64,000 nt of DNA from Rhynchonema sp. JSB1_4 (taxonomy: Eukaryota > Nematoda > Chromadorea > Monhysterida > Xyalidae), in contig JASAMV010003636.1 in NCBI GenBank assembly GCA_030248065.1, positions 1-64,000 of the forward strand. Direction: 5' to 3'. The position numbers were made by a program, and so were the translations under genes. A model generated the notes under the pieces. The model was not told the origin of the DNA, ran no database searches, and saw only the letters and a list, made by a program, of their open reading frames with translations. Of the stretch, positions 49,101 through 59,682 are shown piece after piece. Position 1 is the first letter of the stretch; each line of letters starts with the position of its first letter.

Positions 49101-52100
49101 AGCGAAAAGCGAAAAATTTTTCAGCGTAGTCATCATCCACAGCGCACGCCAAACAGCCTCTGAAACATTTTGTTTGAGCATCACTGTGGTTTAGGCCCGT
49201 GTGGTCAACAACCCTTCGACCGCGCTTGATCTTGGGGGTATTGGTCGCACAATGACTTTATAAGAATTGGTCAAATTTTTTTCCTGAATCGCAAAGCAGG
49301 CTAGTGACGGGGTAATGACGTTGCGTTGCGCAATCACACACAAAACACGTAGTAAAGAGAATGTTTCAGACCTGCGGCAACGTGGTTGATCTGCTAGATT
49401 ATTTTCAGCTGAAAATGTTTTGTGAGAATCACAAATAGCACCGTAGTTAAGAGTGACTGAACGTGAAAATCAGGATTGATTTTTTTTTGATGAATTCTTA
49501 TATAGTCATTGTGCGACCAATAGTATATATAAACAAAGTTTGGACATCGCGTTACTCGACCCTAATCTGGCCAGCCGATTGGTTGCTTCCTGATGTTTCA
49601 CGGCCACGTTGAATTTTGCACCTGGTGAAAAAAAAACCGAAAAAATTTGAAACGCTGCTGTGACACGAATAGGCTGTTTCAAAGTTTGATACTGGAGTGA
49701 CAGCAACCTCCAACATTGTGACAAAAACCGCAATGCACAATAGCTATTGAAACGTCCGCATTGTTGAATAAAAAATAAAAGGTTTCAGAAACCTGGTCAT
49801 TTTTTGCTAGGATTTTGTACTCGTGTAATTTTAAGCATCTGTGGTGAATGAAATAAGTTGTCAATTGCAAATAAAAATCATCTAATTATCAAGTTCCTTG
49901 TTTGTGCCACCCAGTTTTCAAAACCATACACAGCTCACACAATGTTTACCACAACATGCGCAAGGCAGCCTTTGCAATGCGCACACACACAAAGCTGGCC
50001 AGCTGTGAAACATTGCTGTGTTATCGCTGTGCCGGCTGTGTATTGTCGTTGTGTGTGCGCTTTGAGAATGGCTGCCTTGCGCATGTTGTGGTAAACATTG
50101 TGGGAGCTGTGTAGGGTTTTGAAAACTGGGTAGCACAAACAAGGAACTTGATAATTAGATGATTTTTATTTGTAATTGACAACTTATTTCATTCACCACA
50201 GATGCTTAAAAATACACGAGTACAAAATCCTAGCAAAAAATGACCAGGTTTCTGAAACCTTTTATTTTTTTTATTCAACAATGCGGACGTTTCAATAGCT
50301 ATTGTGCATTGCGGTTTTTGTCACAATGTTGGAGGTTGCTGTCACTCCAGTATCAAACTTTGAAACAGCCTATTCGTGTCACAGCCATACCTGTAGGATT
50401 AGCGGAGCGGTCAGTAGTTAAGAGCGGAGCGGTCTGTGGCGCTCGTTGTGCAACCCCCTTTTCGGTGGCGCTCCAAGTTTTGGGTGGCGCGCGATGTTTA
50501 TCCGATTTGTTTTTGTGGCGCTGCAAGTTTTTTTGTGGGCGCCAAGTTCGATTTGGCCGTTTTGGTGGCGCCCGAAGTTTTTTGTGGCGCCCCAAGTTTT
50601 TTGTGGAGCGCCATGTTTTCGGTGGCGCGCCAAGTTCTTTTGTGGAGCGCAAAGTTTTGCTCACCAGCGCAAGTTCGCAGCGGAGCGTCAAGTTTAGGGA
50701 GCAGCATCTGGCATTATGAGGCGCTTCAAGTTTAGGGAGGAGCGCCAAGTTCATGAGAGGAGCGTCAAGTTCGTTCTCTTGTGTGGAGCGCGAAGTTTGA
50801 TTGCCTACAGAGACTCCCGGTGTTGACCAAAACATGCGTGGCGCCCAAAGTTTGACCAAATGTTGCGGCCGGCAACACGAGAGGCGCCTGACGTGCCCTC
50901 GACCACACCGGTGGAGCGCCAAGTTCGCAATTACATAACTCGCTTAAAAAGGCTCCTTTCAGCATTTTGAAATCAGTTCTGGAACCGACTGGTTCATGCG
51001 TGCCTTGTTGTTTAATAGTGAAAGGTATCCCGATGCCATCGCATCGCCAATACAGGAACCCAAAAAGTGACCCGATCGACCGGCGGACACCAATGACCGG
51101 GTCACCTTTGGAAGACCACCTCCTATATATACACAAATGGCGAAACATTTTTGACTGTAATTGTGATTGAGTCAATGAATAAAAAATTACAATTGGGCGA
51201 TTGAGTGAGAGAATACCGATTATATCCGGTCGCACCCGTCAACAGGAGTCATGTGGGAGGAGCCTGATGTGCACAAACATTGTGGGTGGAGCCTGATGTG
51301 CACAGCGTCGTATTTTGATCAGCACATGGGCCTTCCGCGCATTAACCTGCCATTGAGTCAACGAGAGTTTGTCTAGTGGCGCCCAAAGTTGGACCAAAAG
51401 TTGCGGCCGGCAACACGAGAGGCGCCTGACGTGCGCTCGACCATCTCAGTGGAGCGCCAAGTTCGCAGTTACATAACTCGCTTTAAAAGGCTCCTTTCAG
51501 CGTTTTGAAATAAGTTCTGGAACCGACTGGTTCATGCGTGCCTTGTTGTTTAATAGTGAAAGGTATCCCGATGCCATCGCATCGCCAATACAGGAACCCA
51601 AAAAGTGACCCGATCGACCGGCGGACACCAATGACCGGGTCACCTTTGGAAGGCCACCTCCTATATATACACAAATGACGAAACATTTTTGACTGTTATT
51701 GTGATTGAGCGAAAGAATAAAAAAATACAATTGGTGGGTGATTGCGTGAGAGAATGCCGGCTAAATTCTGCCAACGGCAGCCATATGGGAGGAGCCCGAT
51801 GTGCACAAACATTGTGGGTGGAGCCTGATGTGCACCGCGTCGTAGTTTGACCAGAATTCCGCCGTTCCATGTATTACCCGGGTATTGAGTTAGCGTGAGT
51901 CCAGTGGCGTCCCAAACTTAAGCAGAATCTGATGCTGTACATGACACACACATCAGTGGAGCGCCAAGTGCAAAAAATTGAAGTGGTTAAAAAGATTCTC
52001 ATCATATAAATAACGAATAGTCGTTTCCATTGGAGTACATCCACTATTTTTTCGGCATCCGACTGTTGCCGTCAGCCCAGTGGAGCGCGACGTACACAAC

Positions 52101-55100
52101 TGCCAGCCAGCCAGCAGAAATGGCTTTACATTATTGTTCAATACTAGACGGGACCCATGCCTACGGCCCGGCTAAAGCTTCGCGCCCGCGCACCCTGGGC
52201 TATCCGAAAACCCGTTAGGATACCCAAAGCTACCCGTGAAAATTGAACCGTGCCCCCGTGGGAGGGGGCCAAAGACATACATACAGTACATACATACATA
52301 CATGTGATCCTGAACAGCCACACCAAACGTATGCTCCCGGAAGGACTCGAACCTCCGACCTCCCAGCCACCAGGCCTGGACAGCCAGTTGCTCTACCAAC
52401 TGAGCTACGGGAACGCGGTCTGGCTGCGGCTCAGAATCACTCATAAACGCAACGCACGCACGCTCAATACACTGTGCACCGCAGCACACACACATAATGC
52501 CGGTCCGTTCGTTATACGCCTCGACGCGTATGGGTGTGTGTCTATTCGCCAGACCACATACATATAGTCCAACCACGTGCTCATGAGATGACTCTTTTTA
52601 AAGCTTGCTTGGCCAGATTTAAAAATGCGCCGGTTACACGGGTTTTCGCAAGCAAAAGAAAGAGATTGGGTCGAGAGACATGATGACAAGTTCCAGCTGG
52701 CTGACCTCAATTTGTTGCGTGCTTACGCGAACAGCAACGCTGTTCGACACACAAATGTTTTGGGAGTGAAAAGGGAATTGACGCACCGAGGTGGAGAGCG
52801 TGGTTTTAAAAAATACGTGCGTTTCTCTTTCTTTCATTTCCGAAATACGTGGAACCGGAACATTACTGGATCCGTTCAAGTCAACTTCAAAATAAGTCGT
52901 CTGAGTTTGTAATTGGACTATACGTCTTCCTGTTTTAGTTGTATAGATGCGAGCGTTGACACAATGTTGCTGACATCCTAACATTCATATATGGTATAGT
53001 CTTTCATTTTCTTCTCGGTCCAAACAACAGCAAATGTTTCATCGCAACAGCAGCCATTAAGTAACACGCATGTTTCGAGCCACGTTGTCGACCTGTTGGT
53101 TATCATCCACGACGATGACTGCTGTTTCCACATTTTTTTGTATGCCGCCTCTGGACTGTTATAAAATGGAAAGACTATATAATACTGTTGTAGTAAAATG
53201 CGTATTAATTTTTTCAAGTGGTGATTTTAATGGGTATAATACTTTAATGCGAGCAGGCAAAATACTCACTTCAGGCTCCACCCACAATGTTTGTGCACAT
53301 CGGGCTCCTCCCATATGGCTGCCGTTGGCCGAATTTAGCCGGCATTCTCTCACGCAATCACCCAATTGTATTTTTTATTCACTCGCTCAATCACAATCAG
53401 GGTTGTTTCAAAAAAAAAGATGACTAAAAAAAAAAAAAATTGAAAAAAAAAAAAAATTTTTTTAATTAAGACCTTTTTTTTTTTTTAAAAAAAAAAAAAA
53501 AACGTAGCGGAAAAAGGGGTAAAAAGAACCAATATTGCCCTTCTAAAAGGCAGAAATTTTCCCCTTTTCTCCAGACAATTTTTCCAAAATCGCGCCTGCG
53601 GCGCCCTGTATTGTCCCCAAATCCGTACAGGGATGCGCGGGGCTGGTCTTTTATAGTGATGTGGCACCGATAATGTACTACTACATGCTACTACACATGT
53701 ATATATGCAGGTCTGGTGCAAAACCGGGCGCGCAAAGTCGATCTGACGCGCAAGATTTGGGCTGTAATCGATATTTTGATGGTCGTATCTCAGATATACG
53801 GCATTAGATGCATTAAAATACGTTGTACGGCATGCTACAATACATCAGAGTAACATCGTTAGTGAACATCAACCTCAGACTGGTCGGAGACCATGGAATC
53901 TGCACAATACTACCGGGTGTCACCACACAAGTTCGGTCTGAGGTGAAAATTTTTCAATTTTTGAAAAATATGTTGTATCGATTTCATTTATCCTGAAACG
54001 TCGTTTGCAACACTTTTTCTAATAAAAAAATTTTTCGTCAAAAAAAAAATCAAAAAAAAAATTTTTTTAAAAAAAAAGAAGCTCGTTAATAAAAAAATTT
54101 TTTTTTTCAACCCTGATCACAATAACAGTCAAAAATGTTTCGCCATTTGTGTATATATAGGAGGTGGTCTTCCAAAGGTGACCCGGTCATTGGTGTCCGC
54201 CGGTCGATTGAGGGTCACTTTTTGGGTTCCTGTATTGGCGATGCGATGGCATCGGGATACCTTTCACTATGAAACTGGTACAAGGCACGCATGAACCAGT
54301 CGGTTCCAGAACTTATTTCAAAACGCTGAAAGGAGCCTTTTTAAGCGAGTTATGTAACTGCGAACTTTGCGCTCCACCGAAGTGGTCGAGCGCACGTCGG
54401 GCGCCTCTCGTGTTGCCGGCCGCAACTTTTGGTCCAACTTTGGGCGCCACTAGACAAACTCTCGTTGACTCAATGGCAGGTTAATGCGCGGAAGGCCCAT
54501 GTGCTGATCAAAATACGACGCTGTGCACATCAGGCTCCACCCACAATGTTTGTGCACATCAGGCTCCTCCCACATGACTCCTGTTGACGGGTGCGACCGG
54601 ATATAATCGGTATTCTCTCACTCAATCGCCCAATTGTAATTTTTTATTCATTGACTCAATCACAATTACAGTCAAAAATGCTTCGCCATTTGTGTATATA
54701 TAGGAGGTGGTCTTCCAAAGGTGACCCGGTCATTGGTGTCCGCCGGTCGATCGGGTCACTTTTTGGGTTCCTGTATTGGCGATGCGATGGCATCGGGATA
54801 CCTTTCACTATTAAACAACAAGGCACGCATGAACCAGCGGTTCCAGAACTGATTTCAAAATGCTGAAAGGAGCCTTTTTAAGCGAGTTATGTAATTGCGA
54901 ACTTGGCGCTCCACCGGTGTGGTCGAGGGCACGTCAGGCGCCTCTCGTGTTGCCGGCCGCAACATTTGGTCAAACTTTGGGCGCCACGCATGTTTTGGTC
55001 AACACCGGGAGTCTCTGTAGGCAATCAAACTTCGCGCTCCACACAAGAGAACGAACTTGACGCTCCTCTCATGAACTTGGCGCTCCTCCCTAAACTTGAA

Positions 55101-57769
55101 GCGCCTCATAATGCCAGATGCTGCTCCCTAAACTTGACGCTCCGCTGCGAACTTGCGCTGGTGAGCAAAACTTTGCGCTCCACAAAAGAACTTGGCGCGC
55201 CACCGAAAACATGGCGCTCCACACAAAACTTGGGGCGCCACAAAAAACTTCGGGCGCCACCAAAACGGCCAAATCGAACTTGGCGCTCCACAAAAAAGCT
55301 TAGAGCGCCACAAAAACAAATCGGATAAACATCGCGCGCCACCCAAAACTTGGAGCGCCACCGAAAAGGGGGTTGCACAACGAGCGCCACAGACCGCTCC
55401 GCTAATCCTACAGGTATGGTCACAGCAGCGTTTCAAATTTTTTCGGTTTTTTTCACCAGGTGCAAACTTCAACGTGGCCGTGAAACACAAGGAAGAACCA
55501 ACCGGCCCCGCGAGAGGGGGGGGGAGAAACACGCCGCCCAAATTTTTTTTATATACCCCCCCCCCCACACCGCGCGCGTCGAAGGGTTGTTGACCAGCAG
55601 CTTTAAGGAGTTGCTGTTGTGCTGAACTTTTCGCTTTTCGCGTTTGTCTGAGTGCGGCCTTAAAGGGCTCGGGACACAACCGAAGGAAGGGCAGCAGAGC
55701 GCAGTGTTATACATTGTTGGAAAGCACTGTTATAGCATATGTCACGCACAAATGTTTAGCTCCTCAGAGATTCGCTATCTCTTGGTGGAGCGACTTTTCA
55801 TTCCAGAGAAAAGTGAATTTCTCACAACTTCAAGCGACCGATGCAGAAACTACAAATGAGTTGAAAGTCAAGTAACACGTGCATAGGATTACAACGGCTT
55901 CTGGACCACTTATCATGAGAACTTCAGTCGCTCAAAGCACTGATTCATTCGGTGAGGGTGCGAAATGTTCCAAAAATCGGCCACATTTTTCGAAAACAGA
56001 AGTTTGTCTCTAAATTTTGAGGCCGCGCTTTACGTTGTAGAAATGAAAATGCAGTAGAAAAATGGAGCATTTTCGAAAGTACGAGAAAATAAGGTTTTTA
56101 AATTTTAAAACACTTAGATAGCGGCGTGACAGGCCCAAAAAGACCTAAAAATTGCCTCTAAACTGCATTGTTGCATTCGTTGACGGAAATGTGATGTAAA
56201 TAAGCCACGTATTGCATTGCATTGGAAACGAGAAATTGAGATAAACGCACAGTCCAACAATCTAGACGAGTTTCAAGACTTCAAACCCCATGGTCCGACT
56301 GCTGCAGCCATGCCAGCCTGAATAAGATATTTGGCTATAAGTCGTTGCTGTTATAAACTATTGCATATTTAATAGCATCAAACGATGTAACTCTGAATTA
56401 GCTATCGAACGATGTATGACATGCCCATACTATCTCTTGTTATGGACAAGAAACGGTCAAAATTCCGAAATCGCACACGGTGACGTGACGGTTCATTCCA
56501 GAATCGTCAAAAAAGCAATTTTTTTAACCTCTGCCCTTAAGCGTAAGAATTCATTGGGGCTTGTTATATATCATTCGAAAGCTACTCCCGAGATACATTG
56601 TTTGGTGCTATCACATTTACGATAGCTGTCAACAATAAGCATTTATGGCTGAATATCATATTCAGGTTAGTATGACTGCCCCGAGAGATCTGTAGACCTT
56701 GGGGTCTTCGGACCTTGATAGGCTGTTAAAACAGACGTTTCTCTCATTTTTTTGTTTCGAATCCGATACAATCTGTGGCCTTTATGCGTCACAATTCTGG
56801 CGATGAATGTAACCACCTAATTTAGCGGCAATTTAATGGATTTTTAGGCCTGTCACGGAGCCAGCCACGAGTTAAAAAATTTAAAACCCTTATTTTCTGG
56901 TACTTTCGACGATGCTCTATTTCCCCATTGCATTCTTATTTCCACAGCGCTAAGCGTGGCCTCAAAATTTAGGGACAAACTTGTGTTCTCGAAAAATAAG
57001 GCCGATTTTTGGAATGTTTCGCACCCTCACCGTGTGAAGTAATGCTTTGAGCGACTGAAGTTGTGATGGTAAGCTATTCGGAAGCTGTTGTAATCCTATC
57101 CATGTGTTACTTGACCTTCAACTCATTTGGGGTTTCTGCACCGGTCGTTCCAATTTGTGCAAAAATTCACTTTTTTCTGTAACGAAAAGTCGCTCTACCA
57201 AGAGATAGCGAATCTCCAAGGGGCTTAAAATTTGTGCGTGACATAGGCTGTCGGAATGCTTTCCAACGGTGTGTAACAATATGTCCTGCTACCCTTCCTT
57301 CGGTTATGTCCCGAGCCCTTTAATGACGAAAACTTGGTGCACCACCCGTCTGCGAAAGCAGGTCGAAATAGGCAACCAAAAAAAAACACACTGCAGGCAA
57401 TTCATGTTGCAGTAGTAGTTTCAGTTAGGCCGTTCATGGACGTTTGCCAAAAAGCACGAGCCCTGTGTCAGACAGGGGGTGACACAAATGCGCAACTGCC
57501 AAACTCCAGCAGAGACCCCCGCACGCTATGCAGTAGTTATCAGCGTCCAATTGCAGGTGTCGTGCAACATCATTGCAATAGCCGGACTCGCCTTCGTGCG
57601 TTCGGTGATCGCTTCGCGACTTCGCAAAAGCGCGGGTGACAGTAAAATGCGTCTGTTTTGGTGCGGTGTTGGTGTGCAGGTGGGCTCGCTGCTTGGCGCG
57701 GCCGTGATTTTCCCGCTCGTCAATGTTTTGAATTTGTTCACGATGGCTGACGCTTGCAATAGGGCTTGA
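43196..57769 (+). CDS. Riboflavin (vitamin B2) transporter, SLC52/RFT family
   Basis: Multi-pass plasma-membrane carrier importing riboflavin, matching human SLC52A/RFVT and nematode RFT proteins through its length. Exons: 43196-43332 (FGSSTWLIINAAWMQLPLMV), 43908-44106 (LPSYLTLIVHLGS), 44708-44879 (EHSVWLFVL to GMGFSALVPSLLALIQG), 45142-45263 (VGQQTCVPIP), 45451-45540 (a TM-like segment ending RRRPTL), 46515-46667 (NAVLPAIQIYACLPYGHSVY), 47073-47259 (LTLSNVANPVACLLPIWLSV), 57557-57769 (RLFWCGVGVQVGSLLGA to FTMADACN). GT/AG sites and phases agree, except that exon 45451-45540 ends in phase 0 while the next begins in phase 2, so one short exon in 45541-46514 is missing from the model. Without it the protein is about 424 residues, against 445-469 for human members. 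Intron 6 is 10.3 kb of nested transposons. Riboflavin kinase follows on the same strand. Confidence 0.88.
44213..44395. mobile_element. Small palindromic MITE in transporter intron 2
   Basis: Inverted halves GGAATTTTCAAACCGGTG and CACCGTTTCGAAACTTC, with GTGTAAAC/GTTTACA motifs; related to the inner palindrome 2075-2293. Confidence 0.5.
45330..45432. mobile_element. Small CCCGAAAC MITE in transporter intron 4
   Basis: GGCCCGAAACCCGAAAA ... TTTCGGGTATATCTGGGTGA then GCCC; a short relative of 17354-17630. It lies 18 bp before the next exon's acceptor. Confidence 0.5.
47500..49043. mobile_element. Truncated TTAA palindrome element in transporter intron 6
   Basis: Right end GGCGGAGACCCT next to TTAA (49044-49047). 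The arms match 7683-8395/10215-10930, with a 300-bp inner palindrome (48020-48320). The outer ~180 bp of the left arm are missing. This uninterrupted core shows the pre-insertion form of the copy at 7683-10930. Confidence 0.7.
49241..49520. mobile_element. TTGGTCGCAC MITE copy
   Basis: 280 bp with inverted TTGGTCGCACAATGACTTTA ends and TA on both sides; opposite orientation to 13342-13615. Confidence 0.8.
49656..50385. repeat. Near-perfect palindrome, centre near 50010
   Basis: TGACACGAATAGGCTGTTTC at the left matches its reverse complement at the right. The arms are about 340 bp with very few differences (CACAACATGCGCAAGGCAGC on both). The motif CATGCGCAAG is shared with the 8478-9548 palindrome. 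Confidence 0.8.
52146..52310. mobile_element. SINE-like repeat copy
   Basis: AGACGGGACCCATGCCTACG head, GAGGGGGCCAAAGACATACA, CATA tail; family of 10997-11155. A tail fragment (TACGTCTTCCTGTTTTAGT) lies at 52920-52940. Confidence 0.5.
52332..52414 (-). tRNA. tRNA-like sequence, anticodon uncertain
   Basis: On the minus strand: a 7-bp acceptor stem (GTTCCCG with CGGGAGC, one G-T pair), D arm GCTC-AGTTGGTA-GAGC, T arm GGAGG-TTCGAGT-CCTTC, and discriminator A. The region between the D and T arms is about 10 nt too long for a class I tRNA, so it holds an intron, a long variable arm or damage. GTC (Asp) or CCA (Trp) anticodons are possible, but neither stem pairs cleanly. No T-run terminator is seen downstream. 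It may be a SINE head or tRNA pseudogene. Confidence 0.55.
53398..54115. mobile_element. hAT-like element (CAGGGTTGTTTC family), second copy
   Basis: Exact 8-bp duplication ATCACAAT (53390-53397, 54116-54123); body closely matches 40325-41038. It sits inside one of the repeated blocks of the fold-back and so is younger than that block. Confidence 0.87.
55664..57319. mobile_element. TTAA-flanked palindrome element in transporter intron 6
   Basis: Ends AGGGCTCGGGACACAACCGA and GGTTATGTCCCGAGCCCT, with TTAA on each side (55660-55663, 57320-57323). The arms are about 480 bp (55664-56140, 56840-57319); the spacer is about 700 bp. No transposase. Confidence 0.8.
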
Positions 57770-58082
57770 TACCGTAGTAATTGTACTGGCTTATTCCAAA
57801 ATGTATATGCAGCATGTCTTACTTTTTGCCTTGAAGTTTGATTGGAACCGGCAGCGAAACCGGTTGAAATAGCCATTTATGCACATATATCTTGTTAAAT
57901 CAAAGTCGGTAAACTGCATTATTACTGACTTCAACGGCAGAATAAATCTTTGCAACGTGATATTCGACTCCAATTCATTTCGTCAACTCATGTTAGCGGT
58001 TAAATGTTGCCGTCTATTTGGCGTTCATTTCCATCAATTAAACACCAAATACCCAACCTTAATCAGTCAGTCATCGTTTGCA
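57770..58082 (+). promoter_or_regulatory. Short transporter-kinase intergenic region, candidate operon spacer
   Basis: Only 313 bp separate the transporter stop from the kinase ATG. An AATAAA polyadenylation signal lies at 57941-57946, leaving about 137 bp for any separate kinase promoter. A possible splice acceptor (AATCAGTCAG) ends just before the kinase ATG. Nematode operons typically have spacers of this size with downstream genes trans-spliced; whether that happens here is inference. Confidence 0.4.
57941..57946 (+). terminator. Polyadenylation signal of the riboflavin transporter
   Basis: AATAAA, 172 bp after the transporter stop codon. Confidence 0.5.
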
Positions 58083-59515
58083 ATGTCTGCCAATGTGATC
58101 AAAAAACAAGCAGTGACGTCGACGTTGCCCTATTTCGTGCGTGGCCGGATCGTGCGTGGTTTTCGACGCGGTAGTGATCAATTGGACTGTCCCACCGGTC
58201 AGTGATGATTGCGCGATATTTTTGTTTGGCGCGTGTCTGGATTTATGTTTGCAGAACAAAAACGTGACAAAAAAGTCAGACTTCCCCATCTTGTACATGC
58301 GTACACCGTTTTGGAAAGTACTGTAGGGGTAGACCGCCAGTCGAAAAGAAGAACACACGAATGTAACCAAACTAAAAATCAACGCAAAGCACCATCAATT
58401 TCAGCCAATCTCGATCGATGTACGGCGGATAGTGTATCCGCCAGCCTCAGCTGTGGTGTGTACTTTGGCTGGGCGCGTGTGGAGCGTAACAACGACAGTG
58501 ACAATCAATCCGTATGGCCCGTGGTGATGAGCATTGGCCGCAATCCACATTTCAAAAATGCGGATATTACGGTGGTCAGTGTGTGTAATATAACCTGGCC
58601 CCCGGCCAAAAAAGAAGGAACATAGAGCTACCGGGAGCTTAAAGCGGAAAATTGGGTGCATTCAACTTGGTTTAGTAGGGACATTTTAGAACAGCATATT
58701 AACATTATGCGAACATGCTTGCACCCGATCATAAGTTTCTTCGAAATTCTTCGCTATTTTGGTCGCTGGTACGCTGATCTCAACGATTTTAGCATGTTAT
58801 CTTTCAAGGTCAGAAAGTTGATGTTTTGGACTGCTCCAAAAGATAAATCCAGTTAGAGACCCCGGAGTTTTTAAGTGAGCAGTTTTCCACTTGGAGCCCC
58901 CCCCCCCGAGGGCTCTATTCGCGGAGGCGGTGGCTTTATATGTGAAATACACCGGTATGTAATTTGTGCAAAAACAAGGGTGCTTGCTCGCTGATTAGTC
59001 AAATATGGCATCTATCCTTGTAAGTTAGTTCGGCAACCATCTGTTTATTCTGCTTGGATCTGTTATTTCCAAGTAACCCCACATTGGCAACGCACCAGAA
59101 TCAGACACCCCGTTTTTGTACTTTATCTCGTCATTGCTGTATTTTCAACCGTTGCTCGCAGGAAGTCCACATGATGAACTACCACGGCGGTAATTTGTAC
59201 GATCGTAAACTCAGTGTCATTATTCTCGGCTTCATTCGTCAAATGGCCGTGTACGACTCAATCGGTTCGAAGAATAATTTTTTCTCTTTTTTTCCATTTC
59301 TGGTTTTAGACGTGCGCCAGTTTTTGCTTCCCGGTTGGCTTCATAAAACACCAGTTTGGCTAGATCAACATTGGACCAGAGGAATCGCGTTCCTCAAATT
59401 TTTTTCTTCAGAGGAATTGAAGCGCGCAATTGACGAAGACAAGCGTTTCGCTCTGGATCGGTTGGCTCAGCCAGAATGTGAAGCGTTCACGACACATGAG
59501 TTCTTCATTGAATAA
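58083..59515 (+). CDS. RFK: Riboflavin kinase (ATP:riboflavin 5'-phosphotransferase)
   Basis: Makes FMN from riboflavin and ATP; cytosolic. Exons 58083-58197, 58405-58574, 59162-59264 and 59412-59515 join in frame to 163 residues (human about 155-162). Seen: LPYFVRGRIVRGF at residues 15-27, the flavokinase loop RRGSDQLDCPTAN at 28-40 with the PTAN motif split by intron 1, CGVYFGWARV, SIGRNPHFKN, the catalytic-Glu motif EVH at 96-98, and SIEELKRAIDED near the C-terminus. The usual Gly before the residue preceding PTAN is Asp here. ATG 58083 is chosen because the conserved kinase start follows 15 residues later. A TA-flanked MITE sits in intron 2. A polyadenylation signal lies 161 bp after the stop. 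The direct upstream neighbour is the riboflavin transporter. Confidence 0.9.
58631..58955. mobile_element. CCGG-ended MITE in riboflavin kinase intron 2
   Basis: TA-flanked (58629-58630, 58956-58957); ends CCGGGAGCTTAAAGCGGAAA and a degraded inverted form ending CACCGG; diverged from the other copies. Confidence 0.65.
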
Positions 59516-59675
59516 ATGTGATGAAGAGCAACTCGGGGTCAAATTGCAACTGTAGCTGTTCAGCCCTTGAGATTACATTGCCGTTGGTCGCACGCTTTGG
59601 ACCTCGACACTTGCCACTGTAAGACCTCGATTCCGTTCATATTTGAACATTTCTCGGTGACGCCAACAGTTATTC

Positions 59676-59681
59676 AATAAA
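59676..59681 (+). terminator. Polyadenylation signal of riboflavin kinase
   Basis: AATAAA, 161 bp after the kinase stop codon. A related sequence recurs at about 60193-60240 without the exact hexamer. Confidence 0.5.
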
Positions 59682-59682
59682 T

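Larger units (their letters stand above)
50390..55414. repeat. Inner inverted repeat with (GGCGC)CAAGTTT arrays and TATA-led blocks
   Basis: CCTGTAGGATTAGCGGAGCG at the left and its complement at the right. Each arm has about twenty spaced units of the form GTGGCGCCAAGTTTTTT (50440-50780; 55010-55390), then a conserved block with CCTATATATACACAAATG (two tandem copies on the left at about 50940-51240 and 51480-51760, two inverted on the right at about 54120-54360 and 54590-54880). Confidence 0.65.
49075..55660. mobile_element. Composite fold-back element filling transporter intron 6
   Basis: Outer ends AGGCCGCCCTCAGACAAACG and CGTTTGTCTGAGTGCGGCC are inverted. Next inward come GGTCAACAACCCTTCGACC and its complement (49190-49220, 55570-55600), then a second inverted pair at 50390 and 55414. 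Later insertions: a TTGGTCGCAC MITE, a palindrome at 49656-50385, a hAT copy and a SINE-like/tRNA-like pair in the central loop. Confidence 0.6.

Noticed and set aside
50353..50922. 189-codon basic frame over the CAAGTTT array and its mirror at 54903-55328
   Set aside because: The translation is a monotonous product of the short DNA repeat (APPK, KLGAP motifs) with similar frames in several phases.
50390..55414. CRISPR-like array
   Set aside because: The spaced repeats are degenerate, variably spaced and sit in an inverted repeat within a eukaryotic intron; no Cas genes.
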